Positions 1 through 9,064 are shown, numbered from the stretch's first letter. The stretch is 64,000 nt of DNA from Paenibacillus amylolyticus (GCF_003719335.1 NZ_RIAS01000005.1:310001-374000), one strand, 5' to 3'. The notes: generated by a model not told the origin, from the letters alone. Translations and numbers: made by a program.

Positions 1-506
1 TTAGTACAATTGGAGACTTATCAACAGACTATAAAAATTATAAAAATGGGGACTTATCGACAAATAAAAAAAATAACATTACTTTGCAGGCACAAGGGTC
101 GATTTACGCTCCAGCAGTTGCAGCAATTGCTAGTTGGTTTGGATCACAAGGGTACCTTTTATCTGCAGAATTATTGTTACATGCTAAAGATAATACAATC
201 TATATGTCTAACTACAGTCCAGCTTACGGCTCTCGTGTTAGAAGTTCTTCAGTAACTCAAAGGATACTGGCAAGTTCCGCGAGATCAGGTTCGGGAGAAT
301 TTCCTAATTCGGGAGGCCAGATAGACAGAGATCTTTATTATGCAATACATTATTTTAACTGGACGAAAACCCCGTCCTTTCTTATCTCTGATGTATATGA
401 TTTTGCACCTGGTCAGTATAGTGGTCTTGCAGGTACGGCTGTAAACGCTATGTATTTTGCTCAGCAAGAAGGGTATCTAACACCATACAAGGTTTTGTGC
501 AGATAA
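1..506 (+). CDS. C-terminal part of an unrecognised protein (cut by window start)
   Basis: The reading frame that ends at 504-506 (TAA) is open back to base 3, so the gene starts before the window. An internal TTG at 84 is not needed as a start. The visible part begins with two similar short blocks containing GDLST, separated by an Asn/Lys/Tyr-rich stretch, and then a compact domain of about 130 residues rich in Ala, Ser and Tyr with DLYYAIHYF and SDVYDFAPG. I do not recognise the family and assign no function. It is separated from rsmD by a terminator hairpin, so it is a separate transcription unit. Confidence 0.6.
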   Translation, partial: STIGDLSTDYKNYKNGDLSTNKKNNITLQAQGSIYAPAVAAIASWFGSQGYLLSAELLLHAKDNTIYMSNYSPAYGSRVRSSSVTQRILASSARSGSGEFPNSGGQIDRDLYYAIHYFNWTKTPSFLISDVYDFAPGQYSGLAGTAVNAMYFAQQEGYLTPYKVLCR

Positions 507-637
507 TTAATCTTTATAAAAACTAAAAGACATATTAGCTCCTGGGTATTACCCTCGTTAAACAGAGATAAAAAAAGAACTATTAAAGGACGTTCCCAAT
601 CAGAACTCAACTGCGGAGAGATGATATGTATTTCAAC

Positions 638-669
638 AAAAATAGACCCTCTTTCGAGGGTCTACTTTT
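638..669 (+). terminator. Rho-independent terminator after the partial gene
   Basis: An 8-bp perfect stem TAGACCCT / AGGGTCTA (643-650 and 657-664) has a 6-nt loop and is followed by CTTTTC. It lies 137 nt past the stop of the partial gene and before the rsmD promoter, so it closes the upstream transcript. Confidence 0.7.
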
Positions 670-727
670 CATGGGAGAGGAGAAACCGGACGAAGAGCTT
701 ATGGGGAAACGTAAGTCTTCTCCGCGG

Positions 728-756
728 TTGTCTACGACACTTGTGATGTCGATAAT
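728..756 (+). promoter_or_regulatory. Probable sigma-A promoter for rsmD-coaD
   Basis: TTGTCT (728-733), a 17-bp spacer and GATAAT (751-756) match the sigma-A consensus at 4/6 and 5/6. It is the best promoter in the 507-883 gap and sits about 130 nt upstream of the GTG of rsmD. Apart from this and the terminator at 638-669 I see nothing else in the gap. Confidence 0.5.
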
Positions 757-883
757 TATAGAATGGCCCAAGGGTTTCCTTTTTATACATATTGGCCAAG
801 AGTATTTTTCAAACGGAACCGGAGTGTGGTACGATAGCTTTAAGAATAAATATATGTACATAGAGAGAAAAGGTGACGTATTC

Positions 884-1495
884 GTGAGAGTGGTATCTGG
901 AAGTGCGAAGGGCAGGCCGCTGAAGGCTGTTCCCGGCACAGGTACGCGTCCAACCACTGATAAGGTGAAGGAAGCGTTGTTTAGCATGATTGGCCCTTAT
1001 TTTGAGGGCGGAGCAGCATTGGATCTGTTTGCAGGCAGTGGAGGTCTCGGGATTGAGGCACTCAGCCGTGGCATGGACAAGGCTGTTTTTGTTGATCTGG
1101 AATCGAAAAGTATTGAAGTAATCCGTGCGAATCTGAAGGCTACGAAGCTGGAGGATCAGGCGGCTGTATATCGTAATGATGCGGGTCGGGCGCTCAAAGC
1201 GCTGGCTAAACGCAATACAACCTTTGATCTGGTGTTTCTCGATCCGCCCTATCGCATGAAGAACGGACACGAGTTGATGTTAACGATGCACGAACTGGAA
1301 CTGCTTACCCAAGGTGCAACCATCGTGTTGGAGTATGAATCCAAACATGAATACCCGGAGCAAGTTGGCCCGTTTGAACAAACGCGCAAAGCGGTGTACG
1401 GAGAGACAGCGGTATCCATATACGATTATGTACCTGTTGCGGCAGAAGATGAGCAAGAAAACCGCATCACAGAAGAGGAGGCTCCTCATGACTGA
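884..1495 (+). CDS. rsmD: 16S rRNA (guanine(966)-N(2))-methyltransferase RsmD
   Basis: RsmD is a SAM-dependent methyltransferase that modifies G966 of 16S rRNA during small-subunit assembly. The protein (203 aa from this start) opens with [11 protein letters not shown], has the SAM-binding motif [17 protein letters not shown] near residue 50, and the catalytic DPPY motif (FLDPPYRM) near residue 120. GTG at 884 follows AAAAGGTGAC at a good distance and gives the usual family length; the frame stays open upstream to 626 but runs through a terminator hairpin, so that part is not coding. The stop overlaps the coaD start by 8 bases, indicating translational coupling. Confidence 0.93.
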   Translation: MRVVSGSAKGRPLKAVPGTGTRPTTDKVKEALFSMIGPYFEGGAALDLFAGSGGLGIEALSRGMDKAVFVDLESKSIEVIRANLKATKLEDQAAVYRNDAGRALKALAKRNTTFDLVFLDPPYRMKNGHELMLTMHELELLTQGATIVLEYESKHEYPEQVGPFEQTRKAVYGETAVSIYDYVPVAAEDEQENRITEEEAPHD

Positions 1496-2003
1496 AATGA
1501 TTCAGCGGCAGGAACGCATTGCCGTATATCCAGGAAGCTTTGATCCCGTAACGATGGGGCATCTTGATATTATTGCGAGAGCGTCGAAACAGTTTGATCG
1601 TGTCATCGTCGCTGTCTTGAACAATATGAGTAAAAATCCACTGTTCACCGTAGAAGAGCGCAAAGAGCTAATCCTTACTGTAACCAGCCACCTGCCGAAT
1701 GTGGAAGTGGATAGCTTCCGTGACTTGACGGCTAATTATGTAAGGCAAAAGGAAGCGTCGGTTATCGTTCGCGGTATTCGCTCCGTAACCGATTTCGAGT
1801 ATGAGTTGCAGCTCGCGTCGACCAACAGCAAGTTGAACCCGGATGCGGAAACGATTTTTATGATGACTAACCCGAAATACTCCTACCTCAGTTCCAGTAT
1901 CGTTAAAGAAATCGCCCACTATCATGGTGATGTAACGGATCTGGTATCGCCTGAAGTTGAAGCTGCGCTTCGCCAGAAGATCAGCGGGAAAAAAGGCGGT
2001 TAA
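1488..2003 (+). CDS. coaD: Phosphopantetheine adenylyltransferase CoaD
   Basis: CoaD transfers AMP from ATP to 4'-phosphopantetheine, the fourth step of coenzyme A synthesis. The 171-aa protein has the nucleotidyltransferase motif [14 protein letters not shown] near residue 17, the substrate loop [12 protein letters not shown] near residue 90 and the [13 protein letters not shown] segment near residue 125. ATG 1488 follows AGAAGAGGAGG and overlaps the end of rsmD; the rsmD-coaD pair is conserved across bacteria. The 3' end overlaps the convergent ylbJ by 23 bp, with no room for a terminator between them. Confidence 0.96.
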   Translation: MTEMIQRQERIAVYPGSFDPVTMGHLDIIARASKQFDRVIVAVLNNMSKNPLFTVEERKELILTVTSHLPNVEVDSFRDLTANYVRQKEASVIVRGIRSVTDFEYELQLASTNSKLNPDAETIFMMTNPKYSYLSSSIVKEIAHYHGDVTDLVSPEVEAALRQKISGKKGG

Positions 2004-3315
2004 TCCATAAGGTAAGGCCCGAGAGACTAATCATTACCCCAAGAAGTAAAGCGAGACTTAGGGCTGCTGCAGGGAAGCTGTTCCAGATGAGTTGCCATGT
2101 ACTTATGGTGTCTGGAAATTCCAGAAACGGCCAATAGAATAAAGAGTCTGAGCGCTCCACTGCAGTGGTCTGCCACGTGGTCGATACTTCTGTGGTATAA
2201 CGGCTGAATGGTTCCCACAACCAGAGGGTAAGGCCAAAGGCAGCTAACCCATGTCCTAATCGAACGATAACGAAAAATAGCATGGATTGCAGTCCAGGCA
2301 TGGCTGTTCTTAGCATCGATGAGACTTGCAAATGCGAGCATACGCCTCCCCAGCCAAGCGCACCTGCCAGGAATGCCATCAGTAGGGCGGGTGCTATTGC
2401 TGTTTTGCTAATGTGGTATGTCCCTAAGTGAAGCTCCAGCACAGAAGGCCAGACTGCAGCTGAAATACCGGGAGTCAGGTAGAGTGAGAGCAACCGGATG
2501 AATACTGCAAAAACGATGATATACCCTCCAGTTAACATTAGAATCTGTACGGCCTGAGATACGGTGTCACCCAGTAATTTGCCAAAACCTCGTGCATCCC
2601 GGCTATGTGCTTCTCTAGCGGCGAGCAACATACGCGAACCGATGCGAAGTTTCTGAGAATTCTGAGCTAAGGGATGCAGTTGCTTCATTTCGGTCTCTGC
2701 TTGATTTTGGGCTGGTGAGAGAGAATGGACAGCTTTGTTAGATGATATGGGGTCTGGTACAAGATTTTTTTTTAGGGATGCAGGGATGAAACGAATGGCA
2801 ACCGCGGCTGCAATCCAGCCGCTAATCCAGTGTATAATGAGGAGAAAATATCCGGCAGCAGGGTTATGTAGAAAAGCACCTCCAACAACAAGCAGAATCA
2901 TCATGGGGTTGGCAAAATGAGCTGCTGCCGCAATAATAACCGCCTGCCTGGCGGTCATTTGTTGATCCTTGACTAATCGAGATACGGCATCTGCGGCGGC
3001 TGGAAAGCCTCCACACATGCCCACAGCGAGAGCGAAGCCGGCATGGCCTGGCAGCTTGAACAAGCGCCTCATCATGGGCTCTAGCAGAACCCCCAAGGCG
3101 TGGGTAAAGCCAAACGCGGTCAGCATCTGGGATAACATCAGGAACGGCAACAGGGCTGGAAAGACAATTTTCCACCAGATGTCCAGTCCCTGAATGGATG
3201 CGTCGAAGGCTTCTTTCGGAGATGCAACTATCGCAACAACCAGCATGAATGCACTAGTGCTTAGGAATACAGTTCGTACCAAACCGGGACTTCGAGCTTC
3301 ACTGGATACGGTCAT
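1981..3315 (-). CDS. ylbJ: Sporulation integral membrane protein YlbJ
   Basis: The 444-aa polytopic membrane protein has about eight hydrophobic segments and the nucleoside-recognition (Gate) type sequences [19 protein letters not shown] near residue 50 and [17 protein letters not shown] near residue 100. In B. subtilis YlbJ is a sigma-E dependent protein needed for spore cortex formation; the role here is inferred from homology and from its place between coaD and ylbL. The start ATG follows GAGGTGA (minus strand). A less conserved insert of roughly 60 residues (about residues 180-240, rich in Gln and Ser) lies in the middle. It is divergent from ylbL. Confidence 0.88.
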   Translation of the reverse strand: MTVSSEARSPGLVRTVFLSTSAFMLVVAIVASPKEAFDASIQGLDIWWKIVFPALLPFLMLSQMLTAFGFTHALGVLLEPMMRRLFKLPGHAGFALAVGMCGGFPAAADAVSRLVKDQQMTARQAVIIAAAAHFANPMMILLVVGGAFLHNPAAGYFLLIIHWISGWIAAAVAIRFIPASLKKNLVPDPISSNKAVHSLSPAQNQAETEMKQLHPLAQNSQKLRIGSRMLLAAREAHSRDARGFGKLLGDTVSQAVQILMLTGGYIIVFAVFIRLLSLYLTPGISAAVWPSVLELHLGTYHISKTAIAPALLMAFLAGALGWGGVCSHLQVSSMLRTAMPGLQSMLFFVIVRLGHGLAAFGLTLWLWEPFSRYTTEVSTTWQTTAVERSDSLFYWPFLEFPDTISTWQLIWNSFPAAALSLALLLGVMISLSGLTLWINRLFSR

Positions 3316-3365
3316 CGTTTCACCTCATATCAATTAACGCCTCTCGGGCATTGGGATTACAATGG

Positions 3366-3438
3366 ACGGCCGAATCACGTTCGTAAACGGTTCGGCCTTG
3401 ACCGGATAGACGGCGAATCATACTGCGGCCTATCCGGC
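3366..3438. other. Two tandem stem-loops between ylbJ and ylbL
   Basis: The first hairpin pairs GGCCGAA (3368-3374) with TTCGGCC (3391-3397) and has an inner CGTT/AACG. The second pairs CCGGATAG (3402-3409) with CTATCCGG (3430-3437). They lie in the 265-bp gap between the divergent ylbJ and ylbL, so they are in the 5' region of one or both genes. There is no T-run, so they are not ordinary terminators. Function unknown. Confidence 0.55.
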
Positions 3439-3580
3439 CTGTACCATTGTATGCAGGAACAACAAGGTGTTAGACTTGGATTGTAATCATATGTAATAAG
3501 ATGAGCTGAATAATTACAGGAAAGCAACTCTTGTGGAGTGGATTCAGCTTGTAGAGAGATAAAGAACGGAGGCTCATGAG

Positions 3581-4621
3581 ATGAATCGGTTCCGGAAAAC
3601 AGGTGGTTTCAGAGCTTCGATCTATGTGATCGCGGTGGCTCTGATTGTCTATCTTACGGTGTACATGCCAACGCCGTATATTATTTATACGCCTGGCAGC
3701 GCGGATGAAGTTAAACCGATGGTTACCGTGAAGGACGGTGACAAAGATGAAAAGGGCGTATTCATGATGACCACCGTGTCGGCGACGTATGCCAATTTAT
3801 TTTTGCTAGCTACTTCGTACTTTGATAAAAATGCGCAATTGGATAAAAAGGAAGATCGTCTGCGTGGCAAAAGCGAAGCGGAATACTCCGCTGAACAGGT
3901 CTGGTTCATGAGTGATTCGCAATCCTCTGCCATGGAAGCGGCCTATGAGAAAGCGGGCATTACATACTCCATTGTGCCTGAGCACATCTTTGTGTTTGGT
4001 CTTTCGGAAAATCCCAAACCGGATGGGGATATTGAACCTGGAGACATTATTCTGGGTGTGAACGGTACAGCTACACCGGATAATAATGTGCTTGCCAAAG
4101 AGCTGGAGGGGAAAAAAGCCGGGGATACAGTGGAGATGCAATTGGAGCGCGGCGGTGAAACGATTAGCCGGGATATCACGCTGGTTGAGGTGAAAGACAG
4201 CAAGACAGGCAAGATGCGAACTGGGCTTGGAGTAATGATTGGCGCGGTGCAGAAGGTGAAGCCGGAAGACCCGAACAAACAAATCACATTTTCAAGCACA
4301 CAGGTAGGGGGTCCTTCTGCCGGGTTAATGTTCACGTTAGAGATTTACAATCAGTTAACTCCTGGTGATCTGACCAAGGGACACCGGATTGCGGGTACAG
4401 GTACGATTACGAAAGATGGTGTTGTAGGAGCGATTGGCGGTGTGCAGCATAAAATTGTCGCTGCTGACCGTAAAAAGGCGGAAATCTTCTTTGTACCGAA
4501 AGATAATTATAAAGAAGCCGAGGCCAAAGCAAAAGAAATCAACACCCCTATGAAGCTTGTGCCCGTTAGCACACTTGATGATGCTCTGACTTACCTGAAC
4601 ACCATGTCTGTAAAGTCGTAA
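3581..4621 (+). CDS. ylbL: PDZ-domain Lon-like (S16) serine protease YlbL
   Basis: A membrane-anchored serine protease of the YlbL/SepM type. Residues about 12-30 form an N-terminal membrane anchor, followed by an extracytoplasmic region, a PDZ domain (about 130-200, with GDIILGVNG) and an S16 Lon-like domain with the catalytic Ser in GGPSAGLMFTLE and the Lys partner in DGVVGAIGGVQHKIVAADRK. The length (346 aa) is normal. ATG 3581 follows GGAGG. SepM in streptococci cleaves a competence peptide; the substrate here is unknown. A terminator at 4848-4893 follows. Confidence 0.9.
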   Translation: MNRFRKTGGFRASIYVIAVALIVYLTVYMPTPYIIYTPGSADEVKPMVTVKDGDKDEKGVFMMTTVSATYANLFLLATSYFDKNAQLDKKEDRLRGKSEAEYSAEQVWFMSDSQSSAMEAAYEKAGITYSIVPEHIFVFGLSENPKPDGDIEPGDIILGVNGTATPDNNVLAKELEGKKAGDTVEMQLERGGETISRDITLVEVKDSKTGKMRTGLGVMIGAVQKVKPEDPNKQITFSSTQVGGPSAGLMFTLEIYNQLTPGDLTKGHRIAGTGTITKDGVVGAIGGVQHKIVAADRKKAEIFFVPKDNYKEAEAKAKEINTPMKLVPVSTLDDALTYLNTMSVKS

Positions 4622-4847
4622 GTGGAATGAGATTGTCTTAAGATTGGGCTTAGAAGAGCCTGGACAGTGGCCTCTTTTAAAATATGAAGGTACGCTGGAA
4701 AACAGGAGATTCATTAAAGAAGAGCGTAAATCAGTGAGAAGAACGATGTAAAAGTGAGTACCAAGGTCAGGTTGAATATTACGATAAGTGTTATGCATTG
4801 GTAGGATATCCGTGTAAGCCATTGCTTTTAAAAAGGACGAAATGACG

Positions 4848-4893
4848 AAATCCCCTGTGATGACAGCCAAAGGCTGGGCACAGGGGATTTTTA
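4848..4893 (+). terminator. Terminator-like hairpin downstream of ylbL
   Basis: A perfect 12-bp outer stem pairs AAATCCCCTGTG (4848-4859) with CACAGGGGATTT (4879-4890), with an inner CAGCC/GGCTG stem, and is followed by TTTTAG. It serves ylbL, and may also slow the convergent tmcAL transcript. The remaining bases of the 4622-4963 gap show no gene or other signal that I can support. Confidence 0.7.
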
Positions 4894-4963
4894 GTTGGTT
4901 TTATGGTTTGCATCCTATTGGCATTTATGCATGTTGTAGCTTTGATTCATAGGGCGAGATGAA

Positions 4964-6208
4964 TCAGATTCTCATGGGTGATTCGTAGTAGTCGCTATAC
5001 ATTATGCGTGATATGTTGCGCGAATCCTCTTGGTCATGGGCAAGAGCATAGGCGGCTTGCGCCTGGATATCCAACTCCAGTTGAGCATGATCAAACGTGG
5101 ATGGCTTTGTTACCACAGGCAGGGAGGCTGTTTTTTTCATCTGTTTGAGCAGACTCTGGCCTGTTGAAGTAAAGCCGAGGACACGCAGATATCCGGGGCC
5201 GGTGGCTAACTGCTCTGGTGAACACTCGTCCTTCGTGTGGTTCAGGAGCATGTGGGCGAGCATGCGCTGCAGTTTGGTGCGCGTGTAACGGCGGGTTTTG
5301 AGTGCATTCAGGAGAGCTTCGACGGAAGGCTCTGGGAGCTGGGCGAGCGTTCGCATCAGCCGATGCTCTAGCCCTTCCGTGACTTCGGCGATGCGTTCCA
5401 GCTCGGAGGCACGGCGGGTAGCCGCGATGTGCAGCAGCGGCTGGGCAAAGCGCTCCCAGTGCATGGGAGCGCGTCCTTCTTGCCATTCGCGATGCAGAAT
5501 GGCAAGTGTTGCCGCCGGCACGTATGGTGCGGCGGCGTTGGGCCCGTCCGCCAGCAACAGGCGGCGGACAGCTGTGGCACTGGCGATCGCCCCCGGGCCG
5601 GGCGTCGCCTGGTGATAGGCGGCACCGGTACGTGCCGCCGTCAAGGGCTGGATCGCGCTGCCCAGCCGTTGCAGCGCGATGAGGTAGTGCAGCCCAAGCG
5701 AATTGTTGGGCTGCTCCAGCAGTGCCGCGGCGTCGTTAGCATCGACGCCGCCGGGCGCCAGCGCCGCCGCCGCGCCTGCGTACGCGGCGGGGTAGCTGGC
5801 GCCTTCCCGCAGGCGGCGCGCGATATCCTCGCGCAGCCCTGCGGGCTCCACAGCCAGCACGCGCGCAATGCGCTGCAGGCTGTCGATGTCGCCGGACTCG
5901 CTGCCAAAGCAGAGCGAGTCCACAACCCCGGTGCGGTGCAGCAACGATACCGCACCAAAGGCAAACCACTCCGCCGGTTGAACCGCGTAGGCAACCGGCA
6001 GTTCAAGCACGAGATCGGCGCCAGCATGGAGCGCCATCTCGGTGCGTGCCCTTTTACCAACGATGGCGGGTTCGCCACGCTGGAGAAAAGGGCCGCTCAT
6101 CACGGCAACAACGGCGTCTGCTCCGCTTAGCCGCCGTGATTCATTCAGATGATGCACATGTCCGTTGTGCAACGGGTTATATTCCACAATAACGCCTACA
6201 GCTTTCAC
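4964..6208 (-). CDS. tmcAL: tRNA(Met) cytidine acetate ligase TmcAL (YlbM)
   Basis: TmcAL uses ATP and acetate to make N4-acetylcytidine at the wobble base of elongator tRNA(Met). The N-terminal nucleotidyltransferase-like fold has GVIVEYNPLHNGHVHH at residue 5, followed by VMSGPFLQRGEPAIVGK near residue 36; the C-terminal half carries the RNA-binding part. Length 414 aa is usual. The GTG start follows AAGGAG. The central third (about 5400-6000) is far richer in G and C than the rest of the window, giving long spurious open frames on the opposite strand; the protein remains intact through it. Confidence 0.9.
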   Translation of the reverse strand: MKAVGVIVEYNPLHNGHVHHLNESRRLSGADAVVAVMSGPFLQRGEPAIVGKRARTEMALHAGADLVLELPVAYAVQPAEWFAFGAVSLLHRTGVVDSLCFGSESGDIDSLQRIARVLAVEPAGLREDIARRLREGASYPAAYAGAAAALAPGGVDANDAAALLEQPNNSLGLHYLIALQRLGSAIQPLTAARTGAAYHQATPGPGAIASATAVRRLLLADGPNAAAPYVPAATLAILHREWQEGRAPMHWERFAQPLLHIAATRRASELERIAEVTEGLEHRLMRTLAQLPEPSVEALLNALKTRRYTRTKLQRMLAHMLLNHTKDECSPEQLATGPGYLRVLGFTSTGQSLLKQMKKTASLPVVTKPSTFDHAQLELDIQAQAAYALAHDQEDSRNISRIMYSDYYESPMRI

Positions 6209-6367
6209 GAGCGTTACTCCTTCCTGCCGCGTTAAAATCTCCCATAGGGTCGTTAATCACGCGGGTCATGACTTTTTTACAATATTAGATATAAATAGTC
6301 TGTTCACCGTCAAAGCTCATTTTACCTCTTTCATCATAGAGTAGAGCTGGCATTAGAGCAAATGATG

Positions 6368-6408
6368 AAAAAGGCACAGAACCAGCATCCGCAGATGCTG
6401 CCTGTACC
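6368..6408 (-). terminator. Rho-independent terminator of hmp
   Basis: Read on the minus strand, a stem made from 6394-6408 and 6373-6389 (CAGCATC / GATGCTG next to the CGCA loop, extended by CAG/CTG and GG/CC with a few mismatches) is followed directly by TTTTT (complement of 6368-6372). It sits about 150 nt past the hmp stop. The rest of the 6209-6559 gap shows no gene. Confidence 0.75.
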
Positions 6409-6559
6409 TGAAATATAGCCCTAGCCCTGATTATCTTTAAGAAAACTCCCATAAGAAAAACTGCCTAAGGAACGACCTAAGAAGTAACCGCCACTTCCCC
6501 GAAATCCATTTTTGTGCTCGCCAGATGAATTTTACACATTCTTCGGCTGTATTTTATGC

Positions 6560-7795
6560 TCACACATTCTCCGCAGCAGGAACAAGACTGGCTTTTGGCC
6601 CGAAAAATTCATAATGGATACGATCTGATGCAACACCGATGGACAGGAGCTCTGCATATACCGAACGCATAAACGTGACAGAGCCGCACAGATAATAGTT
6701 CGCATCCGGTTCTTGAATGACTTGACGAAGCCAAGCCGCATCCATGTATCGCCGTTTATAAACTAGCTCATTTTCCAGATCAGAATCAGCAGGAGAGGTG
6801 TAACAATAGTGCGCGTTAAGATTAACATGCTCCTGAGACAGTTGATCTACATGATCGCGGAACGCGTGCGATAAGCCGTTTGGGCTAGCATGTAGAAAGG
6901 TAATGGAACGCTGATCATCCGACTCCACCAGTGTATTTAGCATGCTAACCATAGGGGTTATGCCTGCACCTCCGCTTAACAGCACAACAGGACGCGGATC
7001 TTCTAAATCCAATATGAAATCACCCGCAGGAGCGGAGAGTTCGACCAGGCTTCCCTCTGTAATATGATTGTGAAGATAATTCGAAATTACACCGTCAGGA
7101 CGATCCGATCCGCCTGATTCACGTTTCACGGATATACGATAATAGGGTTTGCCAGGTGCGTCGGAAAGGGTATACTGACGAATCTGGGTGAATTCCTGTC
7201 CGGCAGGCTGAATTTTAATGCTGATATACTGTCCTGGCTTGTACGAAGAGATAGACTTGCCATCTTCCGGTATCAAATAAAACGAAGTGATGAGTTCGCT
7301 TTCTTGCACTTTCTTCGCAACTTTGAAGGTTCTGAAACCGTCCCATCCACCCGTTTGATTTGCGGCTTCGCTATACATATCCTGCTCAATACCAATAAAG
7401 GCATCGGCAATCACTTGGTAAGCATCGCCCCAAGCAGCTAAAATTTCATCGGTTGCAGCTTCGCCGAGCACATCTCCGATGGCTTGAAGCAGGTAAGTGC
7501 CGACGATAGCGTACTGTTCAGGTACAATGCCAAGGCTGCGATGTTTGTGAGCAACCTGACGGACGGCTGGCAAAATAGCCGCGAGGTTATCAATGTGCAG
7601 TGCCGCGGTGTAAACCATGTTGGCGAGTGCCGCTTGCTGACGACCTTGTTTTTGATTTGCATGATTGAAAATGTTTAATAGCTCCGGATGAGCCGTAAAC
7701 AGCGTTTGATAGAAATGGCGTGTAATGGCTTCTCCATGAACTTCAAGTACGGGTACAGTAGATTGGATCACGTCAATCGTTTGTTGGCTTAACAT
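6560..7795 (-). CDS. hmp: Flavohemoglobin, nitric oxide dioxygenase Hmp
   Basis: Hmp detoxifies nitric oxide to nitrate with O2, using heme, FAD and NADPH. The 411-aa protein has an N-terminal globin domain (about 1-140; the proximal-His region is RQVAHKHRSLGI near residue 83), an FAD-binding domain (about 155-260; RQYTLSDAPG) and an NAD(P)-binding domain (about 265-400; LLSGGAGITPMVSML), ending in YEFFGPKAS. The ATG follows GGGAGGGAA (minus strand). It stands alone, with its own promoter, Fnr-type box and terminator. Confidence 0.96.
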   Translation of the reverse strand: MLSQQTIDVIQSTVPVLEVHGEAITRHFYQTLFTAHPELLNIFNHANQKQGRQQAALANMVYTAALHIDNLAAILPAVRQVAHKHRSLGIVPEQYAIVGTYLLQAIGDVLGEAATDEILAAWGDAYQVIADAFIGIEQDMYSEAANQTGGWDGFRTFKVAKKVQESELITSFYLIPEDGKSISSYKPGQYISIKIQPAGQEFTQIRQYTLSDAPGKPYYRISVKRESGGSDRPDGVISNYLHNHITEGSLVELSAPAGDFILDLEDPRPVVLLSGGAGITPMVSMLNTLVESDDQRSITFLHASPNGLSHAFRDHVDQLSQEHVNLNAHYCYTSPADSDLENELVYKRRYMDAAWLRQVIQEPDANYYLCGSVTFMRSVYAELLSIGVASDRIHYEFFGPKASLVPAAENV

Positions 7796-7887
7796 GTAAT
7801 TTCCCTCCCGATATTTTTTTGGAATATCAATGATAGATTGTTATAAAAATGGTTGTGAAATTTTGCTCTGTGATTGAATCTACAACA

Positions 7888-7930
7888 AGTATAGGTATCG
7901 GGTTTAGGGACCTGTGTGACATAGATCACA
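7888..7930 (-). promoter_or_regulatory. hmp promoter with CRP/Fnr-type box centred at about -41.5
   Basis: A perfect inverted repeat TGTGA-N6-TCACA spans 7915-7930. On the minus strand a TATACT -10 lies at 7893-7888, which predicts a start near 7881; the box centre (7922.5) is then 41.5 bases upstream, the standard class II position for Fnr/CRP activators. There is no good -35 hexamer, as expected for an activator-dependent promoter. Gram-positive Fnr proteins recognise this TGTGA-N6-TCAC(A/T) sequence; direct Fnr control of hmp here is an inference. Confidence 0.75.
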
Positions 7931-7950
7931 CCAATCGTTAACGATTGGTG
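7929..7950. promoter_or_regulatory. Perfect 22-bp palindrome next to the Fnr-type box
   Basis: The palindrome has the core CAATCGTTAACGATTG, flanked by CAC on one side and GTG on the other, and overlaps the last two bases of the Fnr-type box. It contains a central GTTAAC and no T-run. It looks like the operator of a dimeric regulator acting on hmp (minus strand) or on the transcript leading to yceD (plus strand). The cognate protein is not identifiable. Confidence 0.65.
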
Positions 7951-8114
7951 ACCGATGTGAGGAGTGGAGAGTATCAGATATAAGTAAGGGATAGAATCAT
8001 AAGTATAAGTGTTAGAGATGACTTGTAGTTATGATGGAGTAGGTCTATAATAGATCAGATGTGACGGTTTAATCGGAGTGATCGTTTTCCAGAAAGGGTG
8101 TAAAGTTAAAAGTG

Positions 8115-8144
8115 TTGACAAACCTCTTGGAAAATCGGTATAAT
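8115..8144 (+). promoter_or_regulatory. Consensus sigma-A promoter for yceD-rpmF
   Basis: TTGACA (8115-8120), 18 bp, TATAAT (8139-8144): both hexamers are perfect. The predicted start near 8151 leaves an unusually long leader of about 155 nt before the yceD ATG. I find no known riboswitch in it. Nothing else was seen in the 7951-8114 stretch. Confidence 0.85.
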
Positions 8145-8306
8145 GATTTTTGTTTGTTAAGTCAGTTTCATAAATCTTTTGTGAGTGACAGATAGCATAC
8201 ATACAGTCAGGAATGAACGCACATATTAGGATCGTCTTGTACTGTATACTGCCGCCATTCGTTAGACAACTATTTATGAAATTGGTTTCGTTTGGAGTGA
8301 TAGAAC

Positions 8307-8813
8307 ATGATAATGCCATTTCGCAAAGTGGCAACCAGTGATCGCCCCCTGCGCTTTAACGAACAGTGGGATATCAAACATCTGGTTTCTAACCGACAAG
8401 ATATCACAGCCGTTACCCCGCTGACTGCGGATTTGTCTGCAGAGATCAGAGAGGAGAACGTTGTGGATGTTCATGGCAAACTGACAGTAGGAGTGGACAT
8501 GTTATGCTCCCGTTGTCTCAAGCCGCTAAGTGAACATTTTCATATTGATTTTCATGAGCAATTCAAGCAGGGAAAACAACCAGAGGAATTATCTGAGGAC
8601 GACGATACTCTCTATGTGGATGAGGATAGCGTTGATCTGAAAGGTTATGCCGAGGAAGCTTTTCTGCTGGATCTTCCGTTTGTACCGCTCTGTAGCGAGA
8701 CATGCAAGGGACTTTGTCCTAAGTGTGGCCATGAGCTAAACGAAGGTGACTGCGGTTGTGATAACCAGGTTATCGATCCGCGGCTTGCAGGACTCAAGGA
8801 TTTTTTTAAATGA
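8307..8813 (+). CDS. yceD: YceD family protein (DUF177)
   Basis: YceD-family proteins are encoded next to rpmF in most bacteria; in plants and E. coli the family is linked to 23S rRNA processing or accumulation. The 168-aa protein has the two cysteine pairs typical of the family, CSRCLKPL near residue 66 and CKGLCPKCGHELNEGDCGC near residue 136, and ends DPRLAGLKDFFK. ATG 8307 follows GGAGTGA; ATG 8313 is a less likely alternative. Function is inferred from the family only. Confidence 0.88.
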   Translation: MIMPFRKVATSDRPLRFNEQWDIKHLVSNRQDITAVTPLTADLSAEIREENVVDVHGKLTVGVDMLCSRCLKPLSEHFHIDFHEQFKQGKQPEELSEDDDTLYVDEDSVDLKGYAEEAFLLDLPFVPLCSETCKGLCPKCGHELNEGDCGCDNQVIDPRLAGLKDFFK

Positions 8814-8878
8814 GCATGATTGAAAATCGAACGTAACAACTACCTGCAAAGGTTGATTTTGATAAGGAGGTGGGAATA

Positions 8879-9052
8879 ATGGCAGTACCTCAACGGAGAA
8901 CGTCCAAGACGCGTCGCGACAAACGTCGCACTCACTTTAAATTGGCTGTACCGGGCATGGTGAAATGTGAACAATGCGGCGAATTGAAGCTTGCTCACCA
9001 CGTGTGCAAAGTGTGCGGAACGTACAAAGCAAGAGAGATCATCTCTCAATAA
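8879..9052 (+). CDS. rpmF: 50S ribosomal protein L32
   Basis: The 57-aa protein has the L32 signature: [19 protein letters not shown] followed by the zinc-binding pattern CEQCG...CKVCG. ATG 8879 follows an excellent AAGGAGGTG; the frame reaches upstream to 8870 but that part includes the ribosome binding site. It shares the yceD transcript and ends at a strong terminator. Confidence 0.98.
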   Translation: MAVPQRRTSKTRRDKRRTHFKLAVPGMVKCEQCGELKLAHHVCKVCGTYKAREIISQ

Positions 9053-9064
9053 TAGCTACACATC

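Noticed and set aside
626..883. N-terminal extension of rsmD
   Set aside because: The extension runs through a terminator hairpin and a promoter, and RsmD homology begins exactly at GTG 884.
5429..6130. A 233-codon open frame on the plus strand inside tmcAL
   Set aside because: It is a shadow frame created by the GC-rich island of tmcAL on the other strand; no protein-like features or ribosome binding site.
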